From assembly GCA_965247665.1 (NCBI GenBank), contig CBDFHH010000005.1:62001-126000 (forward strand): a stretch of DNA of 64,000 nucleotides. The letters are read 5' to 3'. Below, piece after piece: positions 35,622 to 44,962 of the stretch (position 1 is the stretch's first letter; every line of letters starts with the position of its first letter). Position numbers and translations under genes: made by a program. The notes beneath the pieces are model-generated. The model made no database searches. It saw only the letters and a list, made by a program, of their open reading frames with translations, and was not told the origin of the DNA. Origin of the DNA: CAUZWH01 sp965247665. Lineage in GTDB: Bacteria; Pseudomonadota; Alphaproteobacteria; SHVV01.

Positions 35622-36740
35622 CTAAACCTCGCGGCGCTCGAAATCGATACGCGGATCGATCACGACATACATCATGTCGCCAATCAGGTTGAGCAGCAGG
35701 CCGAGCAGCGTGAACACGAACAGCGTGCCGAATACCACCGGGTAATCGCGCGCGATCACCGACTGGAAGCCGAGCAGGCCAAGACCGTCGAGCGAGAAGA
35801 TGATCTCGGTCAACAACGCGCCGGTGAACAGGATGCCGATGAAGGCACCCGGGAAGCCGGCAATGACGATCAGCATCGCGTTGCGGAACACGTGGCCGTA
35901 GAGCACGCGATGTTCGGTCAGGCCCTTGGCCCGCGCCGTCATCACATATTGCATGTTGATCTGATCGAGGAACGAGTTCTTGGTCAGCATGGTGAGGCCG
36001 GCGAATCCGCCGATCACCAGAGACAGCACCGGCAAGGCGATGTGCCAGAAATAGTCGGCGATCTTCTCCCACAAGTTCAGTTCGTTGAAGTTCTCCGACA
36101 CCAGTCCTCGGAGCGGGAACCAGTCGAGGTAGCTGCCCCCCGCGAACACCACGATCAGCAGCACGGCGAATAAAAAGCTCGGGATCGCCTGGCCGAAGAC
36201 GATCACGCCGCTGGTCCAGATGTCGAAACGACTGCCGTCGCGCACCGCCTTGCGAATACCGAGCGGAATGGAGACCAGATAGACCAGCAAGGTCGTCCAC
36301 AGCCCCAGCGAAATCGAGACGTCAAGCTTGTCGATCACCAGCTGCACGACCGAGCGGTCGCGAAAATAGCTGTCGCCGAAGTCGAAGCGCAGATAGTTCC
36401 TCATCATGATCAGAAAACGCTCATGGGCCGGCTTGTCGAAGCCGTAGAGCTTCTCGATCTGCTTGATGAATTCGGGGTCGAGGCCGCGCGCGCCGCGATA
36501 TTTGCTGGCGATGCTTCTGTCGCTGCCGGATTGCGCCTGCTGCTGTTGCGGGCCCTGCACTTCGCTGCCGCCCGGGCCGCCGATGCGGGCGGTGGGATCG
36601 ACCGCGGTGCCGGTGATTTGGGCGATCAGCTGTTCGACCGGACCGCCCGGCGCCACCTGCACCACCACGAAGTTGATGACCATGATGCCGAACAGGGTCG
36701 GGATGATCAGCAGCAGGCGGCGGATGATGTAGGCGAGCAT
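35622..36740 (-). CDS. yejB: Peptide ABC transporter permease YejB
   Basis: 372 residues; N-terminal helix (8-28) then a long periplasmic loop with a Gln/Ser/Gly-rich insert (about 62-90) as in alphaproteobacterial YejB. The EAA-like loop M-T-A-R-A-K-G-L lies near 265. Forms the channel with YejE. Confidence 0.94.
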   Translation of the reverse strand: MLAYIIRRLLLIIPTLFGIMVINFVVVQVAPGGPVEQLIAQITGTAVDPTARIGGPGGSEVQGPQQQQAQSGSDRSIASKYRGARGLDPEFIKQIEKLYGFDKPAHERFLIMMRNYLRFDFGDSYFRDRSVVQLVIDKLDVSISLGLWTTLLVYLVSIPLGIRKAVRDGSRFDIWTSGVIVFGQAIPSFLFAVLLIVVFAGGSYLDWFPLRGLVSENFNELNLWEKIADYFWHIALPVLSLVIGGFAGLTMLTKNSFLDQINMQYVMTARAKGLTEHRVLYGHVFRNAMLIVIAGFPGAFIGILFTGALLTEIIFSLDGLGLLGFQSVIARDYPVVFGTLFVFTLLGLLLNLIGDMMYVVIDPRIDFERREV

Positions 36741-36812
36741 AAGGTGCGCGGTTCAGCGATTGAATTCGCTGCTAGCAGGTCGGGGCGGCCGTAGGTATTT
36801 GCACCCCCTTGC

Positions 36813-38660
36813 TCAGTCGGCGGTGCCACGCTGAGCTTCTAACGCCGCCGCCCTGGCTTGGTCGTACCACCAAGTTTGGGAATACCCCTCGTGATATTTC
36901 GGTTTGATGGCGGGGCGGCTGAACTTGTCCCAATATGCGATGTTGTGCTCGGCTTTGTACCATTGCGGTATGAAGTAGTGATTCCACAGCAGGACCCTGT
37001 CTAAGGCGCGCGCCGCGATCATGAGCGCATCGCGATCGTGTGCGGCGATCAGCTTGTCGATCAGCGCATCCACCACCGGATTCTTGACCCCGCTTAAATT
37101 GTAGCTGCCGGTCAGGTCGGCGGTTGCCGAGCCCCAGAGGTTGCGCTGTTCGATGCCCGGGGTCAGCAACATGCTGAATCGGGCAGTGATGATATCGTAG
37201 TCGAATTCGTTGAGCCGGTTCTGGTACTGCGCCGAATCGACGATGCGAGTCTTGGCGGCGATGCCGACCCGTTCGAGGTTACGCGCGTACGGGCCGATGA
37301 TCCGTTTGAACGTCGGTTGGTCGGTGAGGAATTCGATTTCGAATGGATCGCCCTTGGCATTGGTGAGCTTGCCGTTCTCAATCGCCCAACCGGCCTGACG
37401 CAGCAACCGAATCGCGGCTCGCAGGTTCTTGCGGTTGTTGCCACTGCCGTCGGTCTTTGGGAAAGCGATCGGTTGGGTAAACAGCGCGTCGGGGACTTGG
37501 CCGCGAAACGGCTCTAGCAACGCCAGCTCGGATTTTCCCGGCAAACCCCGCGCGGCGAGGTTGGTATTTTCGAAGATGCTCCGGTTGCGTTTGTAGAGGC
37601 TGTGGAAGATATTTTTGTTGAGCCACTCATAGTCGAACACGTAACCCAATGCTTGGCGCACGCGGCGATCCTTGAACTTGTCGCGTCGCGTATTGATGAA
37701 GAACGCCTGCGCGCCTGCAGGCGTTTCGTCCTTCAAGATCTCGCGCTTCACCCAGCCCTTGGTCACCGCTGGAAAGTTGTAGCCGGTCGCCCAGTTCTTG
37801 GATGTGAATTCTTCGCGGAAGTCGTAGGCATACGCGCTGAACGCTTCGAGGTCGATCTGGCGGTCGCGGTAGTAGTCGATCCGCACGCGGTCGAAATTGA
37901 ACTGCCCTCGTCTCGTCGGTAGATCGCGAGCCCAGTAGTCGGGCACGCGCTCGAACGTCACGCTGCGCCCCTGATCCGCCTTGGTCACTCGGTAAGGACC
38001 GCTGGCGACGATCGTTTCCAACGTCGATTTGTCGAATGGGCGCTCGGTAAAGTAGGCCTTCGACAACACGGGGAGCCCAGCGATGATCACGGGAAGGTCT
38101 CGGTTGGCTCCTTTTCCGAAGGTGAATTTGACCTGGTTGTCGGAGATCGCCTCGGCCTTTTCGATATCGCGATACACGACGCGATAGCGCGGATGCCCTT
38201 TGGTCTTGATCGCGTCGAAGCTGAACGCCACGTCCTCGACCGTCACCGGCGAGCCGTCATGGAAGCGGGCCCGCTCGTCCAGCGTGAACACGACCCAGGC
38301 GGCACCCGGACCGACCTCGACGCTCTTGGCGACCAGACCGTACATCGCGTCGGGTTCGTCATAAGCGCGCGTCATGAGGGTATCGAACTGCCAGATCGAG
38401 TAGATCACGTGAACCGGATCCCCCTTGAGGATGAAGGGATTGAGATTGTCGAACGAGCCCACATAGGAGAGCCGCATCTCGCCGCCCTTGGGCGCGTCCG
38501 GATTGACGTACTCGAAATGCTCGAATCCCGGCGGGTATTTGAGCTCGCCGAAGATCGACAAGCCGTGCGAGGAGTCCGATGATTGCGCCGTCGCGAGGAG
38601 AGGAAGGAGAAGCAGCACGCCGGTCGCGACCAGCGTCGCCAACGGGGGGGTAGGTTTCAT
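36813..38660 (-). CDS. yejA: YejA-like peptide-binding protein, copy 1
   Basis: 615 residues, family-5 extracellular solute-binding protein. Signal peptide at 1-25 (hydrophobic core L-V-A-T-G-V-L-L-L-L-P-L-L, cleavage near A-T-A-Q). Mature start motif F-G-E-L-K-Y and P-D-A-P-K-G-G are typical of YejA. ATG at 38660 has GGAG 6 bp upstream; the open frame to 38750 runs into the previous gene. Delivers peptides to YejBEF. Confidence 0.92.
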   Translation of the reverse strand: MKPTPPLATLVATGVLLLLPLLATAQSSDSSHGLSIFGELKYPPGFEHFEYVNPDAPKGGEMRLSYVGSFDNLNPFILKGDPVHVIYSIWQFDTLMTRAYDEPDAMYGLVAKSVEVGPGAAWVVFTLDERARFHDGSPVTVEDVAFSFDAIKTKGHPRYRVVYRDIEKAEAISDNQVKFTFGKGANRDLPVIIAGLPVLSKAYFTERPFDKSTLETIVASGPYRVTKADQGRSVTFERVPDYWARDLPTRRGQFNFDRVRIDYYRDRQIDLEAFSAYAYDFREEFTSKNWATGYNFPAVTKGWVKREILKDETPAGAQAFFINTRRDKFKDRRVRQALGYVFDYEWLNKNIFHSLYKRNRSIFENTNLAARGLPGKSELALLEPFRGQVPDALFTQPIAFPKTDGSGNNRKNLRAAIRLLRQAGWAIENGKLTNAKGDPFEIEFLTDQPTFKRIIGPYARNLERVGIAAKTRIVDSAQYQNRLNEFDYDIITARFSMLLTPGIEQRNLWGSATADLTGSYNLSGVKNPVVDALIDKLIAAHDRDALMIAARALDRVLLWNHYFIPQWYKAEHNIAYWDKFSRPAIKPKYHEGYSQTWWYDQARAAALEAQRGTAD

Positions 38661-38680
38661 GCCGATCTCCCTGGCGACCT

Positions 38681-40528
38681 TCAATTGGATTGCTTGAGCG
38701 AGGTGATACCGGCTTCGAGGGCATCGACCTTGGCTTGATCGACCCACCAAGTGTCGAACCCGAAGCCGTATTTGGGTGCGATCCTGGGCCGGCTGAATTT
38801 ATTCCAGTAGGCGACCCGAAAACTGCGGATGTGATATTGCGGGATCACGTAGTGGCCCCACAGCAATACGCGGTCGAGCGCGCGGGTCCGCAGGATCAGG
38901 CTCTCGCGGTCGGGCGCGTTGATGACGAGGTCGATCAGTTCGTCGATGACCGGGTCCTTGATGCCCATGATATTGCGGCTGCCATCGACGTCGGCCTTGG
39001 ACGAATGCCAGAAATCGATCTGTTCGTTGCCCGGAGAAAGCGACTGGGGGAACGATGACACCACGATGTCGAAATCGAAGCTGTCGATGCGGTTCTGATA
39101 CTGGGCGGTGTCGACGATGCGGATGCGCCCTTTGATGCCAAGCCGCGCCAGGCTCTTGATCATCGGCGCAACGACGCGCTCGGATGAGGGCTGCACAAGC
39201 AGAAACTCGATTTCCATCGGCAGGCCGCTGTTCGGGTCGATCAGCCGCCGGTTCTCAACCCTGTAGCCCGCACTTTCCAGCAGCTTCTTGGCGGTGCGCA
39301 GGTTGCGGCGAACGTTACCCGAGCCGTCGGTCTTGGGCGGCGCGAATTCCTTGGTAAAGACCTCGCCGGGGACTCGGCCGCGATAATTTTCGAGCAGTTC
39401 GAGCTCCCTCCCCGTCGGCAATCCGCTCGACGCCAGCTCCGAATTGGAGAAGAAGCTCGTCGTGCGGGTGTATTGACCGTAGAACAGATTGACGTTCGCC
39501 CACTCGAAATCGAAGGCGTAGCCCAAGGCTTCCCGCACCTTGCGATCCCGAAACATCGGCCGGCGCGTGTTGAATACGAACGCCTGCATCCCGGTCGGGA
39601 TTTCATGGCGAATTTGTTCGGTGACCACCAGCCCCTTGTGGACCGCAGGAAAGTCGTACGCCGTGGCCCAGTTCTTGGCGATGTTCTCGGACCGGAAATC
39701 GTACTCCCCGGCCTTGAAGGCTTCGAGCGCTACGGTCTGGTCGAGATAGTAATCGAATCGGATGCGGTCGAAATTGTGGCGGCCCTTGTTGACCGGTAAG
39801 CTCCTGGCCCAATAGTCGTCGACCCGTTCCAGCGTGATCGAGCGGCCGGGGTCGAGCTTGAGCACGCGGTACGGGCCGCTTCCAAGCGGCGGCTCCAGCG
39901 TGGTCTTGTCGAAGTCGACGGCGTCGTAATAGTGTTTGGGCAATACCATGAGCTGCCCAAGGATGCCGGGCAGTTCGTGGTTCCTGGGATCGCTCAGCGT
40001 GAACTTGACCTGATGCGTTCCGAGCGCTTCCGCCTTCGGCACGGCGCTCCAATAAGCGCGATAGAACGGATGTCCCTTGGTCTTGAGGGCGTCGAAGCTG
40101 AACACGACGTCTGCCGCCGTGATCGGCTTGCCGTCGTGCCAGCGTGCCTGCGGGCGCAGGTGGAAGATCACGGCCCGTTTGTCGTCGACGATTTCGAGCG
40201 ATTCGGCGATCAGTCCGTAGGCGGTGCTGGCTTCGTCGAGCGATCCCTCCAGCAACGATTCGTAGATCAGGCCGATTCCGCCGGCCGACTGGCCCTTGAG
40301 TATGAACGGATTGAGGCTGTCGTAGGTGCCGATCGCCGATCGCCGCACATAGCCGCCCTTGGGCGCATCGCGATTGACGTAGTCGAAATGCTCGAAATCG
40401 GGAGCGTATTTCAGTTCGCCGAGGAGGCTATAGCCATGCACGCGCTCGCCGGCCGCGAGCGGTACGCTGATGCCGAGCGTCAGCACCAGCAGGGTGCCGA
40501 GCGCCAAGCCGCTTCGCCATCGGGTCAT
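38681..40528 (-). CDS. YejA-like peptide-binding protein, copy 2
   Basis: 615 residues, same length and order as its neighbour (L-G-E-L-K-Y-A-P-D-F-E-H, D-A-P-K-G-G, N-P-F-I-L-K-G). Signal peptide at 1-26. The two are diverged along their whole length, so the duplication is not recent. Two receptors for one permease would widen the peptide range. Ends 20 bp before copy 1. Confidence 0.92.
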   Translation of the reverse strand: MTRWRSGLALGTLLVLTLGISVPLAAGERVHGYSLLGELKYAPDFEHFDYVNRDAPKGGYVRRSAIGTYDSLNPFILKGQSAGGIGLIYESLLEGSLDEASTAYGLIAESLEIVDDKRAVIFHLRPQARWHDGKPITAADVVFSFDALKTKGHPFYRAYWSAVPKAEALGTHQVKFTLSDPRNHELPGILGQLMVLPKHYYDAVDFDKTTLEPPLGSGPYRVLKLDPGRSITLERVDDYWARSLPVNKGRHNFDRIRFDYYLDQTVALEAFKAGEYDFRSENIAKNWATAYDFPAVHKGLVVTEQIRHEIPTGMQAFVFNTRRPMFRDRKVREALGYAFDFEWANVNLFYGQYTRTTSFFSNSELASSGLPTGRELELLENYRGRVPGEVFTKEFAPPKTDGSGNVRRNLRTAKKLLESAGYRVENRRLIDPNSGLPMEIEFLLVQPSSERVVAPMIKSLARLGIKGRIRIVDTAQYQNRIDSFDFDIVVSSFPQSLSPGNEQIDFWHSSKADVDGSRNIMGIKDPVIDELIDLVINAPDRESLILRTRALDRVLLWGHYVIPQYHIRSFRVAYWNKFSRPRIAPKYGFGFDTWWVDQAKVDALEAGITSLKQSN

Positions 40529-40610
40529 CGGTTCCGTCTCCCTTTACCGGCTCGCGCTGGTTTGCTTGTGATTATTGGGGTGCCGAGGGGTCGCGGCAAC
40601 CCGTTCGCAC

Positions 40611-41399
40611 CTATTCGTGAAGCACCGCCAGCGCCGTCTCATGGAGCGACGGATCGCCGGTCGCGAGCACGCAGCCCGCACGGTGCAGATCGAGCGATCG
40701 GCCCTGCCAGTCGGTCATGATTCCGCCGGCCCCTTCGACCACGGGCACCAGCGCGGCGATGTCGTGATTGTGCATCGAGCATTCGCTGACGAGATCGACA
40801 AAGCCGGTCGCCAACAGCGCGAACGCGTAGCAGTCGGCGCTGTATTGGGTGATGCGAACGCGGGATTCGAGGCGCTTGAACGCCGTGAGCGCGGTCTCGC
40901 CATACCATTCGCGCCCGGTGGTAAACAGCACCGCGTCGGCGAGCTCGCCGCAGGCGCGCGTCGCCACCGGACGATCGCCGAGCAAGGTCGGGCGTCCGGC
41001 GCAGCCGAGCCAGCGTTCGCCGCTCACCGGCTGGTCGATCACGCCGATCACCGGAACGTTGGCGTGGCATAGTGCAATCAGGGTACCGAACAGCGGCTTG
41101 CCGGTGATGAACGAGCGCGTGCCGTCGATGGGGTCGAGCACCCATACGAACTCCGCATCCTCGCGCACATCGTCTTGCTCTTCGCCGACCACGCCATGAT
41201 CGGGATAGGTGGTTTCGATCAGGCGCCGGAGCGCGGTTTCGGCTTCGCGGTCGGCGATCGTGACCGGACTGTCGTCCGCCTTGCGGTCGACTGCAATCGG
41301 TCGACGGTAGTAGCGCCGAATCACCTCGCCGGAGGTATCGGCGAGGCGATGCGCGAATTCAATGAACGAATCCAGCCGCGCCGAGTCGAGCGCCGGCAT
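40611..41399 (-). CDS. hisN: Histidinol-phosphatase, inositol-monophosphatase type
   Basis: 262 residues. Metal motifs G-E-E (near 72) and D-P-I-D-G-T (near 90) plus C-terminal H-D-I-A-A-L. In Actinobacteria and alphaproteobacteria this branch dephosphorylates histidinol phosphate; N-terminal F-A-H-R-L-A-D fits HisN. No other his genes are near. Ends 82 bp before the second YejA-like gene; possibly a separate transcription unit with the cytochrome gene. Confidence 0.83.
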   Translation of the reverse strand: MPALDSARLDSFIEFAHRLADTSGEVIRRYYRRPIAVDRKADDSPVTIADREAETALRRLIETTYPDHGVVGEEQDDVREDAEFVWVLDPIDGTRSFITGKPLFGTLIALCHANVPVIGVIDQPVSGERWLGCAGRPTLLGDRPVATRACGELADAVLFTTGREWYGETALTAFKRLESRVRITQYSADCYAFALLATGFVDLVSECSMHNHDIAALVPVVEGAGGIMTDWQGRSLDLHRAGCVLATGDPSLHETALAVLHE

Positions 41400-41422
41400 G
41401 GTCGTCCCGGACCCGGGTGCCG

Positions 41423-41953
41423 CTATTGCGGCAGGGCCATGGGCGCAGCGCTGAGGCTGCGCAGATAGAGGATCACGTCGGCGCGCTGCGCCGGTTCCTT
41501 GATGCCTATGAAGGTCATCTTGTTCCCCTTGAGTGCGGCCCTGGGGTTGGCGATAAACGCGTCCAGTCGAGCGTAGTCCCAGCTGCCGTCCGCGTCTTTC
41601 ATGGCGCCGGAGTATCTAAATCCTTCAACCGATGCGAGGTCGCTGCCGAGAACGTTCCACAGATTCGGACCCACCTTGTTCTTGCCACCTTCATCGAAGG
41701 TGTGACACGAAACGCACTTCCTGGCGATTCTCTCGCCGACGACGGCGTCGCCGGCGGCCAGCAAGACCGGCAGCAGCCGCACTTCGGCGACTTCGTCGGT
41801 CGTGGCTTCGCTCGCCTCGGTGTCGACCGCCATCGCGGTTTCGGTCGGTACGTGCGGGTCGAAAATCTCGTTGCCTAGGATGTGCAGCATGACGATGAAC
41901 AGCACGGTCGCCAGCAGCGCGCCGGCGATCTTGTTGATTTCGTTGGTATACAT
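41423..41953 (-). CDS. Membrane-anchored cytochrome c (CycM/c552-like)
   Basis: 176 residues: uncleaved N-terminal membrane helix (about 10-27), an acidic Thr/Ala linker, then a class I c-type domain with haem motif C-V-S-C-H near 80 and axial Met in G-N-K-M-T-F. Likely passes electrons from the bc1 complex to an oxidase on the periplasmic face. Start at ATG 41953; the frame to 42307 is antisense to kdsB. Divergent from kdsB. Confidence 0.9.
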   Translation of the reverse strand: MYTNEINKIAGALLATVLFIVMLHILGNEIFDPHVPTETAMAVDTEASEATTDEVAEVRLLPVLLAAGDAVVGERIARKCVSCHTFDEGGKNKVGPNLWNVLGSDLASVEGFRYSGAMKDADGSWDYARLDAFIANPRAALKGNKMTFIGIKEPAQRADVILYLRSLSAAPMALPQ

Positions 41954-42079
41954 CGGCTGTTCCCGGTCGGTCGCCCCGGCGTCGGTGGGCCGGAATTTAG
42001 CGGCTTCCGCGGAGCCGGTGCAACCCGTATAAAGCCGCATGCAGCGCCGGTTTCCGGCGCGGTCCACCGCAGCCGATCG

Positions 42080-42850
42080 ATGTCCCGACCCGCATTGCCA
42101 TATGTCGTCATTCCCGCGCGGATGGCGTCCACCCGGCTGCCCGGCAAACCGCTGGTCGATATTGCCGGCGAGCCGATGATCGTGCATGTGTGGCGGCGAG
42201 CCTGCGAGGCCAACATCGGCCCGGTGGTCGTCGCCTGCGCTGAAGCCGAAATCGCCGACGCGGTGCGCGATCGGGGTGGTGAAGCCGTGCTCACCCGCGC
42301 TGATCACGCGAGCGGGTCAGACCGGGTGTTCGAAGCCCTCCAGAAAGTCGATGGCGCCGGCGCCTGCGACGCCGTGATCAATCTGCAGGGCGATTTGCCG
42401 TTGATCGAGCCGACGCTGATCCGTGCCGCGCTGGACGCTCTTGCCCCGGCTGCCGTCGACATCGCCACGCTGATCGCCGAGATCGTCGGTACGACGGAGC
42501 GCGACGACCCGAATGTGGTCAAAGCCATCATGTCGTTTCCCGAGCCCGCGCCGGCCGATCGACGGGTCGGTCGCGCGCTCTACTTCACCCGTGCCGCCGC
42601 GCCGGCCGGCGACGGGCCGCTGTTTCACCATATCGGCCTCTACGCCTATCGACGGGCCGCGCTCGAACGCTTCGTAGGGCTGCCGCCGTCGGGCTTGGAG
42701 AAGCGCGAGCGGCTCGAGCAGTTGCGTGCGCTCGAAGCGGGCATGCGGATCGACGCGGCGCTCGTTGACACTTTCCCGGTCGCTGTCGATACTCCCGCCG
42801 ACCTTGAGCGAATGCGGCGCCTATTTGCCGCAAGGCTAGGTAAAACTTAG
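42080..42850 (+). CDS. kdsB: CMP-KDO synthetase (3-deoxy-manno-octulosonate cytidylyltransferase)
   Basis: Activates KDO with CTP for LPS. 256 residues; I-P-A-R-M-A-S-T-R-L-P-G-K-P-L signature at residues 11-25, metal site N-L-Q-G-D-L-P, and H-I-G-L-Y-A-Y. Start at ATG 42080; upstream frame is antisense to the cytochrome gene. Followed after 10 bp by pheA. Confidence 0.95.
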   Translation: MSRPALPYVVIPARMASTRLPGKPLVDIAGEPMIVHVWRRACEANIGPVVVACAEAEIADAVRDRGGEAVLTRADHASGSDRVFEALQKVDGAGACDAVINLQGDLPLIEPTLIRAALDALAPAAVDIATLIAEIVGTTERDDPNVVKAIMSFPEPAPADRRVGRALYFTRAAAPAGDGPLFHHIGLYAYRRAALERFVGLPPSGLEKRERLEQLRALEAGMRIDAALVDTFPVAVDTPADLERMRRLFAARLGKT

Positions 42851-42860
42851 GTTTTTAGCG

Positions 42861-43742
42861 ATGAGCACGGCGCAACCCGGTGCGGATGCCGACCCCCAGC
42901 ACGCGGTCGCTTTCCAGGGCCTCCCGGGCGCCTATTCACAGCTGGCATGCCGCGAGGCGGTGCCGGACATGGAGCCGCTGCCGTGCGATACGTTCGAAGA
43001 TGCCTTTGCCGCGGTCAGCGACGGTCGTGTGCGCTACGGCATGATCCCGATCGATAATTCGCTCGCCGGCCGAGTTGCCGACATCCATCATCTGCTGCCG
43101 GATTCCGGTCTGTATATCGTCGCCGAGCACTTTCAGCGCGTACAGCACCAGTTGCTGGTCCCCAAAGGCGCCACGCTCGACGGCATCGAGCGCGTGCACA
43201 GCCATATTCACGCACTGTCGCAATGCCGCGGATTTCTACGCCGCCACGGCCTCAAACCGACCGTTCATGCCGACACGGCCGGCGCCGCCGCCGAAGTCGC
43301 CGACCGCGGCGACCCCGCCGATGCCGCCATCGCCTCGAGCTTGGCGGCTGAAACCTACGATCTCGAGATTCTCAAGGGCGATATCGAGGACGCCGAGCAC
43401 AACACCACCCGGTTCGTGCTGCTGTCGAAGCGGCAGGAGCGACCGGAGGCCGATTCCGGCCGGTGCATGACGAGCTTGGTGTTTCGCGTGCGCAACGTGC
43501 CGGCGGCGCTCTACAAGGCGATGGGCGGGTTCGCCACCAACGGCGTCAACATGGTAAAGCTCGAGAGTTATCAGCTCGGGGGCAGCTTCGCCGCGACCCA
43601 GTTCTATGCCGATATCGAGGGACACCCCGACCAACCAGGCGTCGCCCGTGCCCTCGACGAGCTGCAGTATTTCTCGACCCATGTGAAGATTCTAGGCGTT
43701 TATCCGGCCCATCCGACGCGCGCCGAGACGCTCGGCGGATAG
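42861..43742 (+). CDS. pheA: Prephenate dehydratase (monofunctional)
   Basis: Decarboxylates and dehydrates prephenate to phenylpyruvate. 293 residues: PDT domain with F-Q-G-L-P-G-A-Y-S and N-T-T-R-F motif, then a C-terminal ACT domain from about 200 (V-F-R-V-R-N-V-P-A-A-L, L-E-S-Y) for phenylalanine feedback. No chorismate mutase domain. The kdsB-pheA pairing is common in alphaproteobacteria. Confidence 0.95.
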   Translation: MSTAQPGADADPQHAVAFQGLPGAYSQLACREAVPDMEPLPCDTFEDAFAAVSDGRVRYGMIPIDNSLAGRVADIHHLLPDSGLYIVAEHFQRVQHQLLVPKGATLDGIERVHSHIHALSQCRGFLRRHGLKPTVHADTAGAAAEVADRGDPADAAIASSLAAETYDLEILKGDIEDAEHNTTRFVLLSKRQERPEADSGRCMTSLVFRVRNVPAALYKAMGGFATNGVNMVKLESYQLGGSFAATQFYADIEGHPDQPGVARALDELQYFSTHVKILGVYPAHPTRAETLGG

Positions 43743-43756
43743 CTCGGCCGCTGCGC

Positions 43757-44683
43757 TCAGCCGAGCTCGTCGACCCACCAGCGGATCAGCCCGTGGGCGA
43801 TCGCCAATGAGGGCGGGATCTTGAGCCCGGTCTCGGAATCGCCGCCATTCAGCGCGTTGACCACTTGGTCGCGGTTGAACCACCTGGCATCTTCGATCTC
43901 GACCGGATCGATGCTGATGCCCTCGCTGAGGCCTTCGCCAATACAGCCGATCATCAACGAGGCTGGAAACGGCCAGGGCTGCGAAGAGTGGTAGCGCACG
44001 GCGCCGACCTCGATCCCGCATTCTTCGCGCACCTCACGCCGCACCGCCTCCTCGACCGACTCGCCCGGTTCCATGAATCCGGCGAGGCACGAATAGAGAT
44101 CGGTGGGAAAGCGGGCCGAGCGTCCGAGCAGGCACACGCCGGGTCGGTGCACCAGGGTGATCACGACCGGGTCGGTCCGGGGAAAGTGCTGCGCTGCGCA
44201 GTTCGAATCGGTACAGCGGCGCTGATAGCCGCCTTCGCCGATCGAGGTCGGCGCTCCACACACCGCGCAGTGGCCGTGGCGGCCGTGCCAATCAATCAGC
44301 GCGCGGGCCTGGGCGATGATGCCCGCCTCCTCTCGCGAAATCAGGGAGCCCAGCGCGCGAACCTCGCCGAAGCGGCCCCGATCGGCGAAAGGCGGCGCGG
44401 CCGCATCGTCCGAGGTGCGCGAGACGTCGATCGCGAAGCGCGCGGCGTCGCCGTCGAGCCCAAGGAAGACACAGGCTTGGCCACCACCGAGATAGGGCGC
44501 TGCGACAGCCGCCAGTTGCCAGGCGATCTCCGGTCGATCGGAGCGGGTCACCAGCGCATGCAGGCGCCACAACAGCAGAAAGCGCGTGGTGTCGCGTTCG
44601 AGTTGGGTCTTAAGCCACGCGTCGTCGCGCCGCAGATTGGCGGCGCGGTCAAGCGGGTTGCCGGCGAAAACGTTGGTTGTCAT
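43757..44683 (-). CDS. nudC: NAD(H) pyrophosphatase NudC
   Basis: 308 residues. Zinc ribbon C-A-V-C...C-T-D-S-N-C near 145-163, then a Nudix box G-x5-E-x7-R-E-V-R-E-E-C near 210-232 and the S-Q-P-W-P-F-P-x-S NADH-specific motif. Cleaves NADH and removes NAD caps from RNA. I start at M-T-T-N-V; in-frame ATGs at 44728 and 44788 would reach toward the ffs promoter. Confidence 0.93.
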   Translation of the reverse strand: MTTNVFAGNPLDRAANLRRDDAWLKTQLERDTTRFLLLWRLHALVTRSDRPEIAWQLAAVAAPYLGGGQACVFLGLDGDAARFAIDVSRTSDDAAAPPFADRGRFGEVRALGSLISREEAGIIAQARALIDWHGRHGHCAVCGAPTSIGEGGYQRRCTDSNCAAQHFPRTDPVVITLVHRPGVCLLGRSARFPTDLYSCLAGFMEPGESVEEAVRREVREECGIEVGAVRYHSSQPWPFPASLMIGCIGEGLSEGISIDPVEIEDARWFNRDQVVNALNGGDSETGLKIPPSLAIAHGLIRWWVDELG

Positions 44684-44806
44684 CGGTGATCGGGCCTGCG
44701 ATGCCAGCAGTCGGACAACAGACAGCATATCGGATTTTCGCGGTATCTGATCTCTAGCCCCAGACTTCCGGCCTGTGAATTCCGACATCTGATATATACT
44801 GAATTT

Positions 44807-44902
44807 GGGGGCTGGCGGCGGACGGAGCGCTCGCCAACCCGGTCAGGTCCGGAAGGAAGCAGCCGTAACGAGTTTGTCCCCGGGTCGCCTCACCAGTCCC
44901 CG
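44807..44902 (+). ncRNA. ffs: Signal recognition particle RNA (4.5S)
   Basis: Conserved core GGTCAGGTCCGGAAGGAAGC (44841-44860), the Ffh-binding apical domain, enclosed by terminal pairing of GGGGGCTGG (44807-) with CCAGTCCCC (to 44901). Size about 96 nt. A TATACT -10-like box at 44795-44800 is spaced correctly for initiation near 44807; the -35 is unclear. Position just before dnaX is usual in alphaproteobacteria. Confidence 0.95.
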
Positions 44903-44962
44903 CCAATCGAGCCGTTGCCGTCTGGGCGAATCCGCAAAAGATCGGGAGATCCACGCGCCGCG

